Of a DNA stretch of 64,000 nt, positions 44,152 to 52,084 are shown one piece after another. Below the pieces are notes generated by a model. The model was not told the origin of the DNA. It did not search any database and saw nothing but the letters and a program-made list of their open reading frames with translations. The stretch comes from NVTR01 sp036479015 (GTDB lineage Bacteria; Pseudomonadota; Alphaproteobacteria; Rhodobacterales; Rhodobacteraceae): positions 124,001-188,000 of the forward strand of contig JAZGFB010000047.1 of the NCBI GenBank assembly GCA_036479015.1, written 5' to 3'. Within the stretch, counting starts at the first letter, position 1; each line of letters begins with the position of its first letter. The translations under genes were made by a program, and so were the position numbers.

Positions 44152-45054
44152 TTAAACCCCCAAATCACGCAAAACCGCGGGCAACATTTCCGGCAAATCT
44201 TCCGCAATCAGCCCGGGCCCAAATTTCAGCGCGCATTCCACATGCAGCCAGGCCCCGGTTTGCGCCGCCTGCATCGGGTCAAACCCCCGCGCCAACAATC
44301 CGGCGATAAACCCCGCCAACACATCGCCCGACCCCGCCGTCGCCAACCAGGGCGCCGCGCGCTCATAATGCGCCAAATTGATCGAACAGCGCCCATCAGG
44401 CGCTGCAATCACCGTATCCGCGCCCTTAAACAGCACCACGCACCCGGCCCGCGCCGCCGCCTCGCGCGTCGCATCCACCTTGGAATAGGCCGGGCCTTTG
44501 CTGGCTGGCGCGTCCAGTTTCTTGGCAATATCCGGGAACAACCGGGCAAATTCCCCGGCGTGGGGTGTCAGCACACACCTGTCATGCAACGCCCCAAACA
44601 ACCCCGCATCCCCCGCCAAGGCCGTCAACGCATCCGCATCCAGAACCACCGCGCGCCGATTACCCGTAGGGTGGGTGATTTCACCCACCACTAACGCCGC
44701 CGCAACCAACGCCGCCTGCTTTTCGCCAGCCCCCAACCCCGGCCCCAGACACAGCGCATTGATCCGCTTGTCTTGCAACGCCTCGGCCAAGCCATCGCCA
44801 CCCTTAAGGCTGCGCACCATAATCGCATCCAACGCCACAGAATTTTCCAGCAACGCAGAAGGCGGACAGCCAACCGTCACCACCCCCGCCCCAATCCGCA
44901 AAGCCCCCCGCGCCGCCAACCGAGCCGCCCCGCCGCGCCCAACCCCACCCGACAGGATCAGCGCGTGACCGTGGGTGTATTTGTGACCGTCAGATTTCCT
45001 GAGCAGTTCGACAACTGCAGCGGTCTTACCAATCTGAATGGGCGCACGGGTCAT
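44152..45054 (-). CDS. nnrD: ADP-dependent NAD(P)H-hydrate dehydratase domain protein
   Basis: Dehydrates S-NADHX/NADPHX back to NAD(P)H, a metabolite-repair step. The 300-residue product has the ribokinase-like dehydratase marks: KYTHGHALILSGGVGRGGAA, CLGPGLGAG, VLDADALTAL, LTPHAGEFARLF, FKGADTVIAAPDG and the nucleotide-binding WLATAGSGDVLAG. In most bacteria this domain is fused behind the epimerase domain; here it is a separate gene whose ATG (45054) overlaps the upstream stop as ATGA. Confidence 0.9.
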   Translation of the reverse strand: MTRAPIQIGKTAAVVELLRKSDGHKYTHGHALILSGGVGRGGAARLAARGALRIGAGVVTVGCPPSALLENSVALDAIMVRSLKGGDGLAEALQDKRINALCLGPGLGAGEKQAALVAAALVVGEITHPTGNRRAVVLDADALTALAGDAGLFGALHDRCVLTPHAGEFARLFPDIAKKLDAPASKGPAYSKVDATREAAARAGCVVLFKGADTVIAAPDGRCSINLAHYERAAPWLATAGSGDVLAGFIAGLLARGFDPMQAAQTGAWLHVECALKFGPGLIAEDLPEMLPAVLRDLGV

Positions 45055-45848
45055 TTGACTACTCCATCCGCAGATTCCCATTTACCTATGCCAATATTCT
45101 TCACAACGGTTTTTCCGCAAGCGGCCTTTCCGTACGCCTTTTCGTGCCCGATCTTTTTCTTATGAAAGGTGACGGTCAGATTTGCTACAATGCAATCATC
45201 AAGTGGATTGTTTGGCAAAGAATAACCGGGGTAATTGCCGGTGTCAGACGACATACCACTTGGTATATCGACAGCAACCACACCGCCCGGCTTTCGACCA
45301 TTTTTGAAGGTCGCTCGAATAGCGTTCAAATCATCTTGGATAGCCAGCAATCCGCCGAGTGGGCGCGTCAGCCCCGTTCCAAAAAGCGCATCGACGAAAA
45401 TATCGATTCCATCGCGTACATTGTTTTGGCCATCCATCAAACAATCAGTGTGATCGTCAAGCGGAGTCACCTCCCCCATCTCCCCCCACCGCTCATAATT
45501 TACCCGCGCATCCACCGGCAGCTTCCCGGCGTCGCCATACAGAAACACCTCAACCTCCCAGCCCCGTTCCTTCAACAACCGCGCCACGACAAAGCCGTCA
45601 CCGCCATTGTTCCCCGGCCCGCACAAAACCACGGCCCGCCGCCCCGCTTCTTCTTTTCCTAAATATCTCGGGGGTGTGGGGGCAGCGCCCCCACCCGGGG
45701 CGTCAGCCAACTCCGGCCATTCCTCAAAGATCGCTTCAACCACACCGCGCCCGGCGCGTTCCATCAGCTCAAGCCCGGTCACTTCACCGCTATCTATCGC
45801 CGCTTTCTCAATCGCCCGCATCTGCGCCGCTGTCAAAAGTACCGTCAT
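45051..45848 (-). CDS. nnrE: NAD(P)H-hydrate epimerase domain protein
   Basis: Epimerises R- and S-NAD(P)HX. The 265-residue protein starts MTVLLTAAQMRAIE and carries LELMERAGRGVVEAIF, the Rossmann-like VVLCGPGNNGGDGFVVARLL, FVDALFGTGLTRPL and AVDIPSGMSSDTG. Residues about 49-69 (ADAPGGGAAPTPPRYLGKEE) are an insertion encoded by a palindromic element. GAGG lies 7 bases before the ATG at 45848; the ATG at 45854 is too close to it. It ends in an ATGA overlap with nnrD, so the usual bifunctional enzyme is made as two coupled polypeptides. Confidence 0.9.
   Translation of the reverse strand: MTVLLTAAQMRAIEKAAIDSGEVTGLELMERAGRGVVEAIFEEWPELADAPGGGAAPTPPRYLGKEEAGRRAVVLCGPGNNGGDGFVVARLLKERGWEVEVFLYGDAGKLPVDARVNYERWGEMGEVTPLDDHTDCLMDGQNNVRDGIDIFVDALFGTGLTRPLGGLLAIQDDLNAIRATFKNGRKPGGVVAVDIPSGMSSDTGNYPGYSLPNNPLDDCIVANLTVTFHKKKIGHEKAYGKAACGKTVVKNIGIGKWESADGVVK
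45646..45705 (+). repeat. Palindromic element inside nnrE
   Basis: GCTTCTTCTTTTCCTAAATA and the following TCTCGGGG are the same lead as in repeats A and B. They are followed by a very stable hairpin: GTGGGGGC and GCCCCCAC separated by AGC, flanked by further G/C runs. It lies within the coding frame of nnrE and adds about 18-20 codons in frame. Similar GC hairpin elements are, as far as I recall, frequent between genes of Rhodobacteraceae. Confidence 0.6.
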
Positions 45849-46019
45849 ACCCATGCCTCAATAGTTTTCATTCCGCCCATTTGGCGCACGAAACGCACAA
45901 AAATTAGGCAAACACCCCAGAATCGCCAACGCAACCTGCCTGCCCCCATCCTAACGAATTGTCGCCCCAATATAGAAGTGATCAAACCCCCTGAAGCCAC
46001 ACAATTAGGAGTCGCGCCC

Positions 46020-46358
46020 ATGAAAAAGATAGAAGCCATTATTAAGCCGTTCAAACTGGACGAAGTCAAAGAAGCCCTGCAAGAAGTCGGCATTCAGGGC
46101 CTAAGCGTGATCGAAGTCAAAGGTTTCGGCCGCCAAAAGGGCCATACTGAACTGTACCGCGGCGCTGAATACGTTGTTGATTTCCTGCCTAAGGTAAAAA
46201 TCGAAACCGTGCTGGCCGATGATCAGGTTGACGCCGCCATTGAGGCCATCATCAACACCGCAAATACTGATAAAATTGGGGACGGCAAAATATTCGTCTC
46301 CAGCGTCGAACAGGCGATCCGCATCCGCACCGGCGAAACCGGCGAAGACGCGCTGTAG
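46020..46358 (+). CDS. glnB: Nitrogen regulatory protein P-II
   Basis: Signal protein (112 residues) that reads 2-oxoglutarate, ATP/ADP and glutamine status and controls adenylyltransferase, NtrB and others. It begins MKKIEAIIKPFKLDEVKEAL. The T-loop has the uridylylated Tyr51 in HTELYRGAEYVVDFLPKVK, and the C-terminal signature GKIFVSSVEQAIRIRTGE is intact. AGGAG precedes the ATG. It is 40 bases upstream of glnA, the classic glnB-glnA arrangement. Confidence 0.97.
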   Translation: MKKIEAIIKPFKLDEVKEALQEVGIQGLSVIEVKGFGRQKGHTELYRGAEYVVDFLPKVKIETVLADDQVDAAIEAIINTANTDKIGDGKIFVSSVEQAIRIRTGETGEDAL

Positions 46359-46398
46359 CCTCCACAAAAATTTCAATCAATAAAAAGGAACAGGTCAC

Positions 46399-47805
46399 AT
46401 GAGCATCAAAAAAGTGCTGCAGACCATCAAGGACGAAAACGTCGAATATGTCGACATCCGCTTCACCGACCCACGCGGCAAGTTGCAGCATGTGACAGTG
46501 ATTGTGGATGAGGTGAGCGAAGACTTCCTAGAAGAAGGCTTTATGTTTGACGGCTCCTCCATCGCCGGTTGGAAAAGCATTGACCAATCCGACATGAAAC
46601 TGATGCCCGATTGCGCCAGCGCCTACATGGATCCGTTCTATGCGGAAAAAACCCTGTGCATCCATTGCTCAGTGGTCGAACCAGACACCGGCGAAAGCTA
46701 TGAGCGCGACCCGCGCGGCACCGCCGAAAAAGCCGAAGCCTACCTGATCGCATCCGGCATTGGCGACACGTCATACTTTGGCCCAGAGGCCGAATTCTTC
46801 CTGTTTGACGACGTGCGTTTTCAGGTTGGCATCAACAAAGTGTCCTACGAAGTCGACGCAATCGACGCCTCTTGGAACACAGACACCCAATATGAAATGG
46901 GCAATACCGGCCACCGCCCCGACGTTAAGGGCGGCTATTTCCCGGTCAACCCAATTGACGACGGCCAGGACATCCGTTCTGAAATGCTGTCCACCATGAA
47001 ACGCATGGGCATCAAGGTCGACAAACACCACCACGAAGTGGCGTCCTGCCAGCACGAACTTGGCATGATTTTCGGCACCCTGACCGAACAGGCCGACAAC
47101 CTGCAGAAATACAAATACGTCATCCACAACGTGGCCCAGGCCTACGGTAAATCGGCGACATTCATGCCAAAACCAATTGCCGGCGATAACGGCACTGGTA
47201 TGCATGTGAACATGTCGATCTGGAAAGACGGCAAACCAATTTTTGCCGGTGACAAATACGCCGACCTGTCCCAGGAAGCCCTGTATTTCATCGGCGGCAT
47301 CCTGAAACACGCCAAGGCACTGAACGCGTTCACCAACCCATCCACCAACAGCTACAAACGCCTGATCCCAGGTTTTGAAGCCCCGGTTCTGCGCGCCTAC
47401 TCTGCCTCCAACCGCTCGGGTGCTGTGCGCATCCCTTGGGCCGAAAACCCCAAGGCAAAACGCGTCGAAGCCCGCTTCCCCGACCCGGCCGCAAACCCCT
47501 ACCTGTGCTTTGCTGCCCTGTTGATGGCTGGCCTTGACGGCATCAAAAATAAGATCGACCCGGGCCCATCATCGGACAAAGATCTGTACGACCTGCCCCC
47601 AGAAGAACTGGCCGGTATCCCCACCGTTTGTGCGTCCTTGCGCGAAGCACTTGAGGAACTGGAAACCGATCACGACTTCCTGCTGGCCGGTGACGTGTTC
47701 ACAAAAAGCCAGATCGAAGGTTACACAGAACTGAAATGGGAAGAGGTCTACGCCTACGAGCACACACCCCATCCCATCGAATTCAAGATGTATTACAGCT
47801 GCTAA
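46399..47805 (+). CDS. glnA: Glutamine synthetase, type I
   Basis: Makes glutamine from glutamate, ammonia and ATP; forms a dodecamer. 468 residues, type GSI-beta. Marks: GFMFDGSSIAGW, GPEAEFFLFDDV, the ATP-binding KPIAGDNGTGMHVNMS, NRSGAVRIPW and the adenylylation site Tyr397 in DKDLYDLPPEE. It follows glnB and ends before a strong rho-independent terminator. An AAAGGA box precedes the ATG. Confidence 0.98.
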   Translation: MSIKKVLQTIKDENVEYVDIRFTDPRGKLQHVTVIVDEVSEDFLEEGFMFDGSSIAGWKSIDQSDMKLMPDCASAYMDPFYAEKTLCIHCSVVEPDTGESYERDPRGTAEKAEAYLIASGIGDTSYFGPEAEFFLFDDVRFQVGINKVSYEVDAIDASWNTDTQYEMGNTGHRPDVKGGYFPVNPIDDGQDIRSEMLSTMKRMGIKVDKHHHEVASCQHELGMIFGTLTEQADNLQKYKYVIHNVAQAYGKSATFMPKPIAGDNGTGMHVNMSIWKDGKPIFAGDKYADLSQEALYFIGGILKHAKALNAFTNPSTNSYKRLIPGFEAPVLRAYSASNRSGAVRIPWAENPKAKRVEARFPDPAANPYLCFAALLMAGLDGIKNKIDPGPSSDKDLYDLPPEELAGIPTVCASLREALEELETDHDFLLAGDVFTKSQIEGYTELKWEEVYAYEHTPHPIEFKMYYSC

Positions 47806-47826
47806 AGCGGCCTGAAAACTCATGAT

Positions 47827-47855
47827 AAAGGGCGTCCCACCGGGGCGCCCTTTTT
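47827..47855 (+). terminator. Rho-independent terminator of glnBA
   Basis: An 11-bp stem (AAGGGCGTCCC with GGGGCGCCCTT, one G-U pair) and an ACC loop, followed by a run of T, 21 bases after the glnA stop. Confidence 0.9.
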
Positions 47856-47883
47856 ATATGCATAACGGCGCTAAGGCCCGCTT

Positions 47884-47917
47884 CCAAAATAAAAGGCGCC
47901 GGAATATCCGACGCCTT
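47884..47917 (-). terminator. Rho-independent terminator of the BCCT gene
   Basis: On the minus strand AAGGCGTCGGA and TCCGGCGCCTT pair with one mismatch around a TAT loop, followed by TTATTTT. It lies about 40 bases past the BCCT stop. Confidence 0.8.
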
Positions 47918-47956
47918 AAAGCAGTGCTTACCTGAAAGTGGGCTATAGGGTTTTGC

Positions 47957-49606
47957 CTATTCAGCCGCTTCAGTAATGGTCGATACTCCGGCCTTTTCCC
48001 GCAATCCATCGCGGTAGATGGCTTTGACCAGGGAAATCCCCATCAACACCATCACAACGCTAAACGGCAGTGCCCCGATCACCATGGCGGTTTGGATCGC
48101 CCCAAGCCCACCAACCAGCAACAAAGCCCCAACAACCAGTGCCAGCGCCGTGCCCCAAAAGATGATATGCGGACGTGCCTTTGGCCCTTCATCTCCGGCC
48201 GCATTGATCGTGTTCACAATCAAAACAGCTGAATCGGCCGATGTCACCAAATAGGTCAGCAACAAAATCACCACCACTATTGCCATAATCCAGGCAAGCG
48301 TCGGTGCCAGAATAACATCCAGCATGGCGAACAACTGATTGGCTGCCCCGGCATTGGCAATCGCCCCGGAAGCCGCGCCATTCAGTTCCAGATCAATGGC
48401 CGTTCCGCCAACGATCGTGAACCAGAAAAAGCACATCAGTGACGGCACAATCATTGCACCAAGCACATATTCACGCAGGTTACGCCCCTTTGAAATACGC
48501 GCCAGGAATAGCCCGACAAACGGGGCAAATGCGATCCACCAGGCCCAGTAGAATACGGTCCATGATCCCTGCCAGCTGGCCAAAGCATCGCCGGTATCGG
48601 TGCCATCGGCATTCCAGACTGTAAATAACAGCTTTGGCAAAGCAATTATATAATCCCACAGCCCTACAAACAGCGCCTGCAATCCAAAGAAAGTTGATCC
48701 AAATATAATAAAGAACAACAGCAGGAAAATGCTCAGACCCATATTAATATTGGACAACCACTTAATGCCCTTACCCACGCCCGAAAGCGCCGACAACGTC
48801 GAAGCCCCCATAATGATAACCAGGGCAAAAATGATGGCCGATGTGGAAGCCGCGCCTTCGCTGTTCAGCAACCAGTCTCCAACACCAATACGGTGCATCC
48901 CGGCCACAAACTGTTCAACGCCAAATCCAAGGGTTTGGGACACACCCAAAACCGTTGCCACCACCGCAATGACATCCACCAGATGCCCGGCAAATCCAGA
49001 TAGGCTCTTGCCGAAAAGCGGTGCCAGTGCCGACCGTATGGTCAACGGCAACCCCCGCCGATAGCTGAAATAGGCCAGCGCCAGCCCAGTCAGCGCATAG
49101 GACGCCCAAGCCGAAAACCCCCAATGCAGGAACGACCACTTATAAGCCGGTCGCACATTGTCAGCGGCAGAAGCCGACGAATACCCCTGAATAACATCCG
49201 GGTTATTGGCGAAATGATACATCGGTTCAGCGGTGGCGAATGTTAGCATCCCAACCCCGATCCCAGCACCGAACATCATCGAAAACCATGAAAACGCTGA
49301 AAACTCCGGCACATCATCTGCACCCCCAAGCTTTAGTCTCGCCGATGTCGGCCAGATCGCCAATCCAAGGCAGATCAGCACGAACGACGCCATCGCCCAA
49401 ACGTACCAAGTGGCGAAATTTGCCAACAAAAAGCTGTTCAAACTGCCCAAAGTGGCCCCGGCCTGTTCCGGAAAGGCCACGGCCCATACGATCAAAGCCC
49501 CAACAGCCAGCTTTGAGGTGATCGTTACATTTTTGTTAAAACCTCGGTAAAACCCGGAATCTGCGACCTCGATCGGTAATTCCGTTAGCGGTGATTTTAT
49601 CGCCAT
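47957..49606 (-). CDS. BCCT-family betaine/carnitine/choline-type transporter
   Basis: A 549-residue, 12-helix sodium- or proton-coupled importer of quaternary ammonium or sulfonium compounds. The substrate-loop motif GAGIGVGMLTFATAEPMYHF, the WSFLHWGFSAWASYALTG segment and the signature WTVFYWAWWIAFAPFVGLFL with aromatic residues lining the trimethylammonium site are present. Candidate substrates are glycine betaine, choline, carnitine or DMSP; the sequence alone does not decide. GGGAG precedes the ATG. It has a 384-base upstream region with conserved-looking hairpins and its own terminator. The acuI gene is the next on the same strand upstream. Confidence 0.93.
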   Translation of the reverse strand: MAIKSPLTELPIEVADSGFYRGFNKNVTITSKLAVGALIVWAVAFPEQAGATLGSLNSFLLANFATWYVWAMASFVLICLGLAIWPTSARLKLGGADDVPEFSAFSWFSMMFGAGIGVGMLTFATAEPMYHFANNPDVIQGYSSASAADNVRPAYKWSFLHWGFSAWASYALTGLALAYFSYRRGLPLTIRSALAPLFGKSLSGFAGHLVDVIAVVATVLGVSQTLGFGVEQFVAGMHRIGVGDWLLNSEGAASTSAIIFALVIIMGASTLSALSGVGKGIKWLSNINMGLSIFLLLFFIIFGSTFFGLQALFVGLWDYIIALPKLLFTVWNADGTDTGDALASWQGSWTVFYWAWWIAFAPFVGLFLARISKGRNLREYVLGAMIVPSLMCFFWFTIVGGTAIDLELNGAASGAIANAGAANQLFAMLDVILAPTLAWIMAIVVVILLLTYLVTSADSAVLIVNTINAAGDEGPKARPHIIFWGTALALVVGALLLVGGLGAIQTAMVIGALPFSVVMVLMGISLVKAIYRDGLREKAGVSTITEAAE

Positions 49607-49695
49607 TCTTATACTCCCATTGTTGTAGGCTAACCGCTAAATGCCGTCACCCCATGTCGGATTTTTCCGATCACAGGAACGTTATCCATGGTTTT

Positions 49696-49796
49696 GCATT
49701 TTTCAAACAAAAAATGCGTTGGGTTTTACTTCCCGATCCGGGTGGGTTCTGGGGTGTGATCGGATTCTGACAGGGTTTTGATCCGCCACACCCCAG
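49696..49796 (-). promoter_or_regulatory. Structured leader region upstream of the BCCT gene
   Basis: The 384-base gap 49607-49990 has no gene I can support. It contains a 10-bp stem (CTGGGGTGTG at 49749-49758 with CACACCCCAG at 49787-49796) with an inner GGAT/ATCC pairing, and nearer the gene an 8-bp AT-rich hairpin (GCATTTTT at 49696-49703 with AAAAATGC at 49710-49717). Both are upstream of the BCCT start and could form a structured 5' leader. I do not recognise a known riboswitch. Confidence 0.35.
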
Positions 49797-49962
49797 CCTT
49801 TTACATCCGCCACAATCTCTAAAACCATGCATAAGATTACTGTAACCGCGGGTGAACACCATTGGTGGTACTCTCCAAAAATGACCCCCGCACGACCCAG
49901 ACGCTGTTTTTCCGGCCACATAAATTTTTGATTATATCTTTAATATCAGCGGGTTAACAATG

Positions 49963-49978
49963 TGTTCGCGCGCGAACA
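49963..49978. promoter_or_regulatory. Perfect 16-base palindrome after acuI
   Basis: TGTTCGCGCGCGAACA is a perfect palindrome ending 12 bases past the acuI stop on the minus strand. No T-run follows, so it may be an operator or a processing hairpin rather than a terminator. Confidence 0.3.
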
Positions 49979-49990
49979 TATCCGCACCCG

Positions 49991-50980
49991 CTACACGTTC
50001 ACATCCACCACAACCCGGCCCCGCACCTGGCCCTTTATAATGGCCCGCCCCAGCTCCGGCAGATCATCCAACCCCGCTGACTGCACCATGGCCTCCAGCT
50101 TATCCATCGCCAGATCGGTCGCGATCCGCTGCCAGGCCCGCAACCGGTTGTCATAGGGCTGCATCACACTTTCGATGCCCAACAGGTTCACACCGCGCAA
50201 AATAAACGGCATGACATTGGCCGGCACCACAGCCCCCGCGGCCAGCCCAATCGTTGCCACCGAAGTTCCATACTTCATCTGTCCCAGAATACGCGCCAGC
50301 ATTTCGCCGCCCACAGCTTCCACACAACCGGCCCAAACCTCACGCTCCAGCGGGCGCTTGCTGACTTCGTTGATATCGGCGCGCGCCACGATCTGGGTCG
50401 CGCCCAGACCTTTCAGATACTCCGCCACCTCTGGCCGCCCGGTCACCGCCGCCACTTCATAGCCCAATTTCGCTAAAATCGCCGTCGCCACAGACCCAAC
50501 ACCCCCCGCAGCGCCCGTCACCAAAACCGGCCCCTGCCCCGGTTTCAACCCGTGGTCCTCCAATGCCATCACCGCCAGCATCGCCGTAAAACCCGCCGTT
50601 CCAACAGCCATGGCTTGGCGCGTCGTTAACCCATCCGGCAGCGGCACCAGCCAGTCGGCATTGACCCGCGCCCTTTGCGCAAATCCGCCCCAATGGGTTT
50701 CGCCAACCCGCCAACCGGTCAACACCACCTTGTCGCCAGGCTTGTAGCGCGCATCATCTGACGCCGCGACCGTACCCGCAAAATCAACACCCGGAACATG
50801 GGGCGTTTGCTTCAACCGCGTCCCCGGCCCGCCCATGAACAGCCCGTCCTTATAATTCAACGTAGAATATTCCACAGCCACCGTCACATTGCCCTCGGGC
50901 AACTGGCTGTCATCCATCTCCTGCACGCCGGATGTGAAATTTCCGCTCGCGTCCTGATCAACAACAAATGCTTTGAACAT
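49991..50980 (-). CDS. acuI: Acryloyl-CoA reductase-type MDR oxidoreductase
   Basis: A 329-residue zinc-free medium-chain reductase of the YhdH/AcuI family, which reduces toxic acryloyl-CoA to propionyl-CoA with NADPH during DMSP/acrylate use. Marks: LNYKDGLFMGGPGTR, HVPGVDFAGTV, GWRVGETHWGGFAQRARVNA, VTGAAGGVGSVA and GIESVMQP. The ATG at 50980 has AGGAG, which overlaps the DinB stop region 10 bases upstream. An operon with dinB-like is likely. AcuI function in this organism is inferred from family resemblance. Confidence 0.9.
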   Translation of the reverse strand: MFKAFVVDQDASGNFTSGVQEMDDSQLPEGNVTVAVEYSTLNYKDGLFMGGPGTRLKQTPHVPGVDFAGTVAASDDARYKPGDKVVLTGWRVGETHWGGFAQRARVNADWLVPLPDGLTTRQAMAVGTAGFTAMLAVMALEDHGLKPGQGPVLVTGAAGGVGSVATAILAKLGYEVAAVTGRPEVAEYLKGLGATQIVARADINEVSKRPLEREVWAGCVEAVGGEMLARILGQMKYGTSVATIGLAAGAVVPANVMPFILRGVNLLGIESVMQPYDNRLRAWQRIATDLAMDKLEAMVQSAGLDDLPELGRAIIKGQVRGRVVVDVNV

Positions 50981-50990
50981 GTTTGTTCTC

Positions 50991-51497
50991 CTAAAACCCA
51001 TCCGGCATGAATGGTAAATCGGTGGCGTCGGGTTTGGCACCTGCCGCCGTCAGCATGGCATGGACCTGCCCGCGGTGATGGGTCTGGTGGCTAAAAACAT
51101 GCATCACCAAAAGACTAAAAGGATGGGTCATATCAGTCTTTTCGAAACTTGACTGCCAGGTGACATCACGACCCAATTCATCATCGGTGATCCGCCCGGC
51201 CCAATCGGAAATCTTCGCATCGGCATCAAGACGCATCACTTTCAGTTCGTCCCAATCAACCGTGAACCGACCTTTTTCACTGATCCCTGTGTCCGGCGGC
51301 GGCGCGCCATCAAGCCGGGACATCCACATGGTATCGCCCCACAGAATATGGCTTAGGGTGTTCTGGATTGAGCCAAAAAATGCCCCGCGGTCCAGTTGCC
51401 TTTCGCCGTCACTTAACCCGTCGGCCTCTCGATATAGGCTGACGTTCTGCCAACGATTATACCGCGCCATGGTCTGACAATATTTTGCACTGATCAT
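50991..51497 (-). CDS. DinB/YfiT-family protein (putative metal-dependent thiol transferase fold)
   Basis: A 168-residue four-helix DinB-family protein: QTMARYNRWQNVSLYREADG, TLSHILWGDTMWMSRLDG and LVMHVFSHQTHHRGQVHAML. Family His residues are visible in SHILWGD and in HQTHHRGQ, so a metal site is likely. Function unknown; the family includes bacillithiol transferases and stress genes. The ATG at 51497 has GGGGG upstream. It is upstream of acuI. Confidence 0.85.
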   Translation of the reverse strand: MISAKYCQTMARYNRWQNVSLYREADGLSDGERQLDRGAFFGSIQNTLSHILWGDTMWMSRLDGAPPPDTGISEKGRFTVDWDELKVMRLDADAKISDWAGRITDDELGRDVTWQSSFEKTDMTHPFSLLVMHVFSHQTHHRGQVHAMLTAAGAKPDATDLPFMPDGF

Positions 51498-51615
51498 CTG
51501 TAGCCCCCTAGTCGTTCGAAATTCCGCTGATTTACGCAATCAATAGCTTCACCCTGATAACCGCCGCCGTCAATGGCGATGGCCATCACCCGGCAGCACC
51601 CCAGACATTGAGCGC

Positions 51616-51644
51616 TTGAAACGCACCGCCCACGCGCCTATGTT
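51616..51644 (+). promoter_or_regulatory. Promoter of ssrA
   Basis: TTGAAA (51616-51621) and TATGTT (51639-51644) are separated by exactly 17 bases, with a predicted start near 51651 at the first hairpin of the tmRNA precursor. Confidence 0.7.
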
Positions 51645-51650
51645 AACTGC

Positions 51651-51967
51651 GTCCCGTCTGACGGGACTATGGTGATAAACGCGCTCGTAATACGCGGATC
51701 GGACCCGGGGGCGGTACCCGGCGACTCCACCAAAACCCGCTCATTTGGCGGTTCTGGGGTCGAAATAGGATCGACGAACGTCTAAAGGGGTTAGCTTTTG
51801 CCCGGTGAGTTACCACCGTTATCGGTACAAAACGTACAGTTGCAAATGACAACCGTGCTCCAGCTATGGCTCTCGCTGCGTAAGCAGTGCGAGTTTGCTG
51901 AAACTTAAGCCCTTACGCTTTGCAGCCTAAGGCGGGGTTCGCAGGCACCTGGCAACAGAAGCCTGCA
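51651..51967 (+). ncRNA. ssrA: Circularly permuted two-piece tmRNA
   Basis: Rescues stalled ribosomes and adds a degradation tag. As in other alphaproteobacteria the gene is permuted. The acceptor piece comes first (about 51651-51732): a GTCCCGT/ACGGGAC hairpin, a T-arm CCGGG-GGCGGTA-CCCGG and the end CGACTCC-A-CCA. After a 23-base spacer (51733-51755) comes the coding piece from 51756: GGGGTCG pairs with CGACTCC to rebuild the alanine acceptor stem including the G3-U70 pair. The tag frame runs 51842-51883 from GCA to TAA and encodes ANDNRAPAMALAA. The 3' end near 51967 is marked by a GCAGGC/GCCTGC hairpin and is approximate. Confidence 0.95.
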
Positions 51968-52084
51968 CTTAATCCCCAAAACACTCCAAAACCATTGCCC
52001 TTCCCCCAGCTCACATATTCGACTAAATTTGCTAATGACGGGCCCTGATAAAGTGACCCTGCCTATTTTTATTGGATCTAACCC

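Noticed and set aside
45040..45090. Possible frameshift between nnrE and nnrD
   Set aside because: The stop of the first and ATG of the second overlap as a clean ATGA and both frames start and end at sensible domain borders, so fission is more likely than an error.
49671..49921. Two overlapping minus-strand open frames of 72-82 codons upstream of BCCT
   Set aside because: Cys/Gly/Pro-rich with no ribosome site; the region is better explained by hairpins and a leader.
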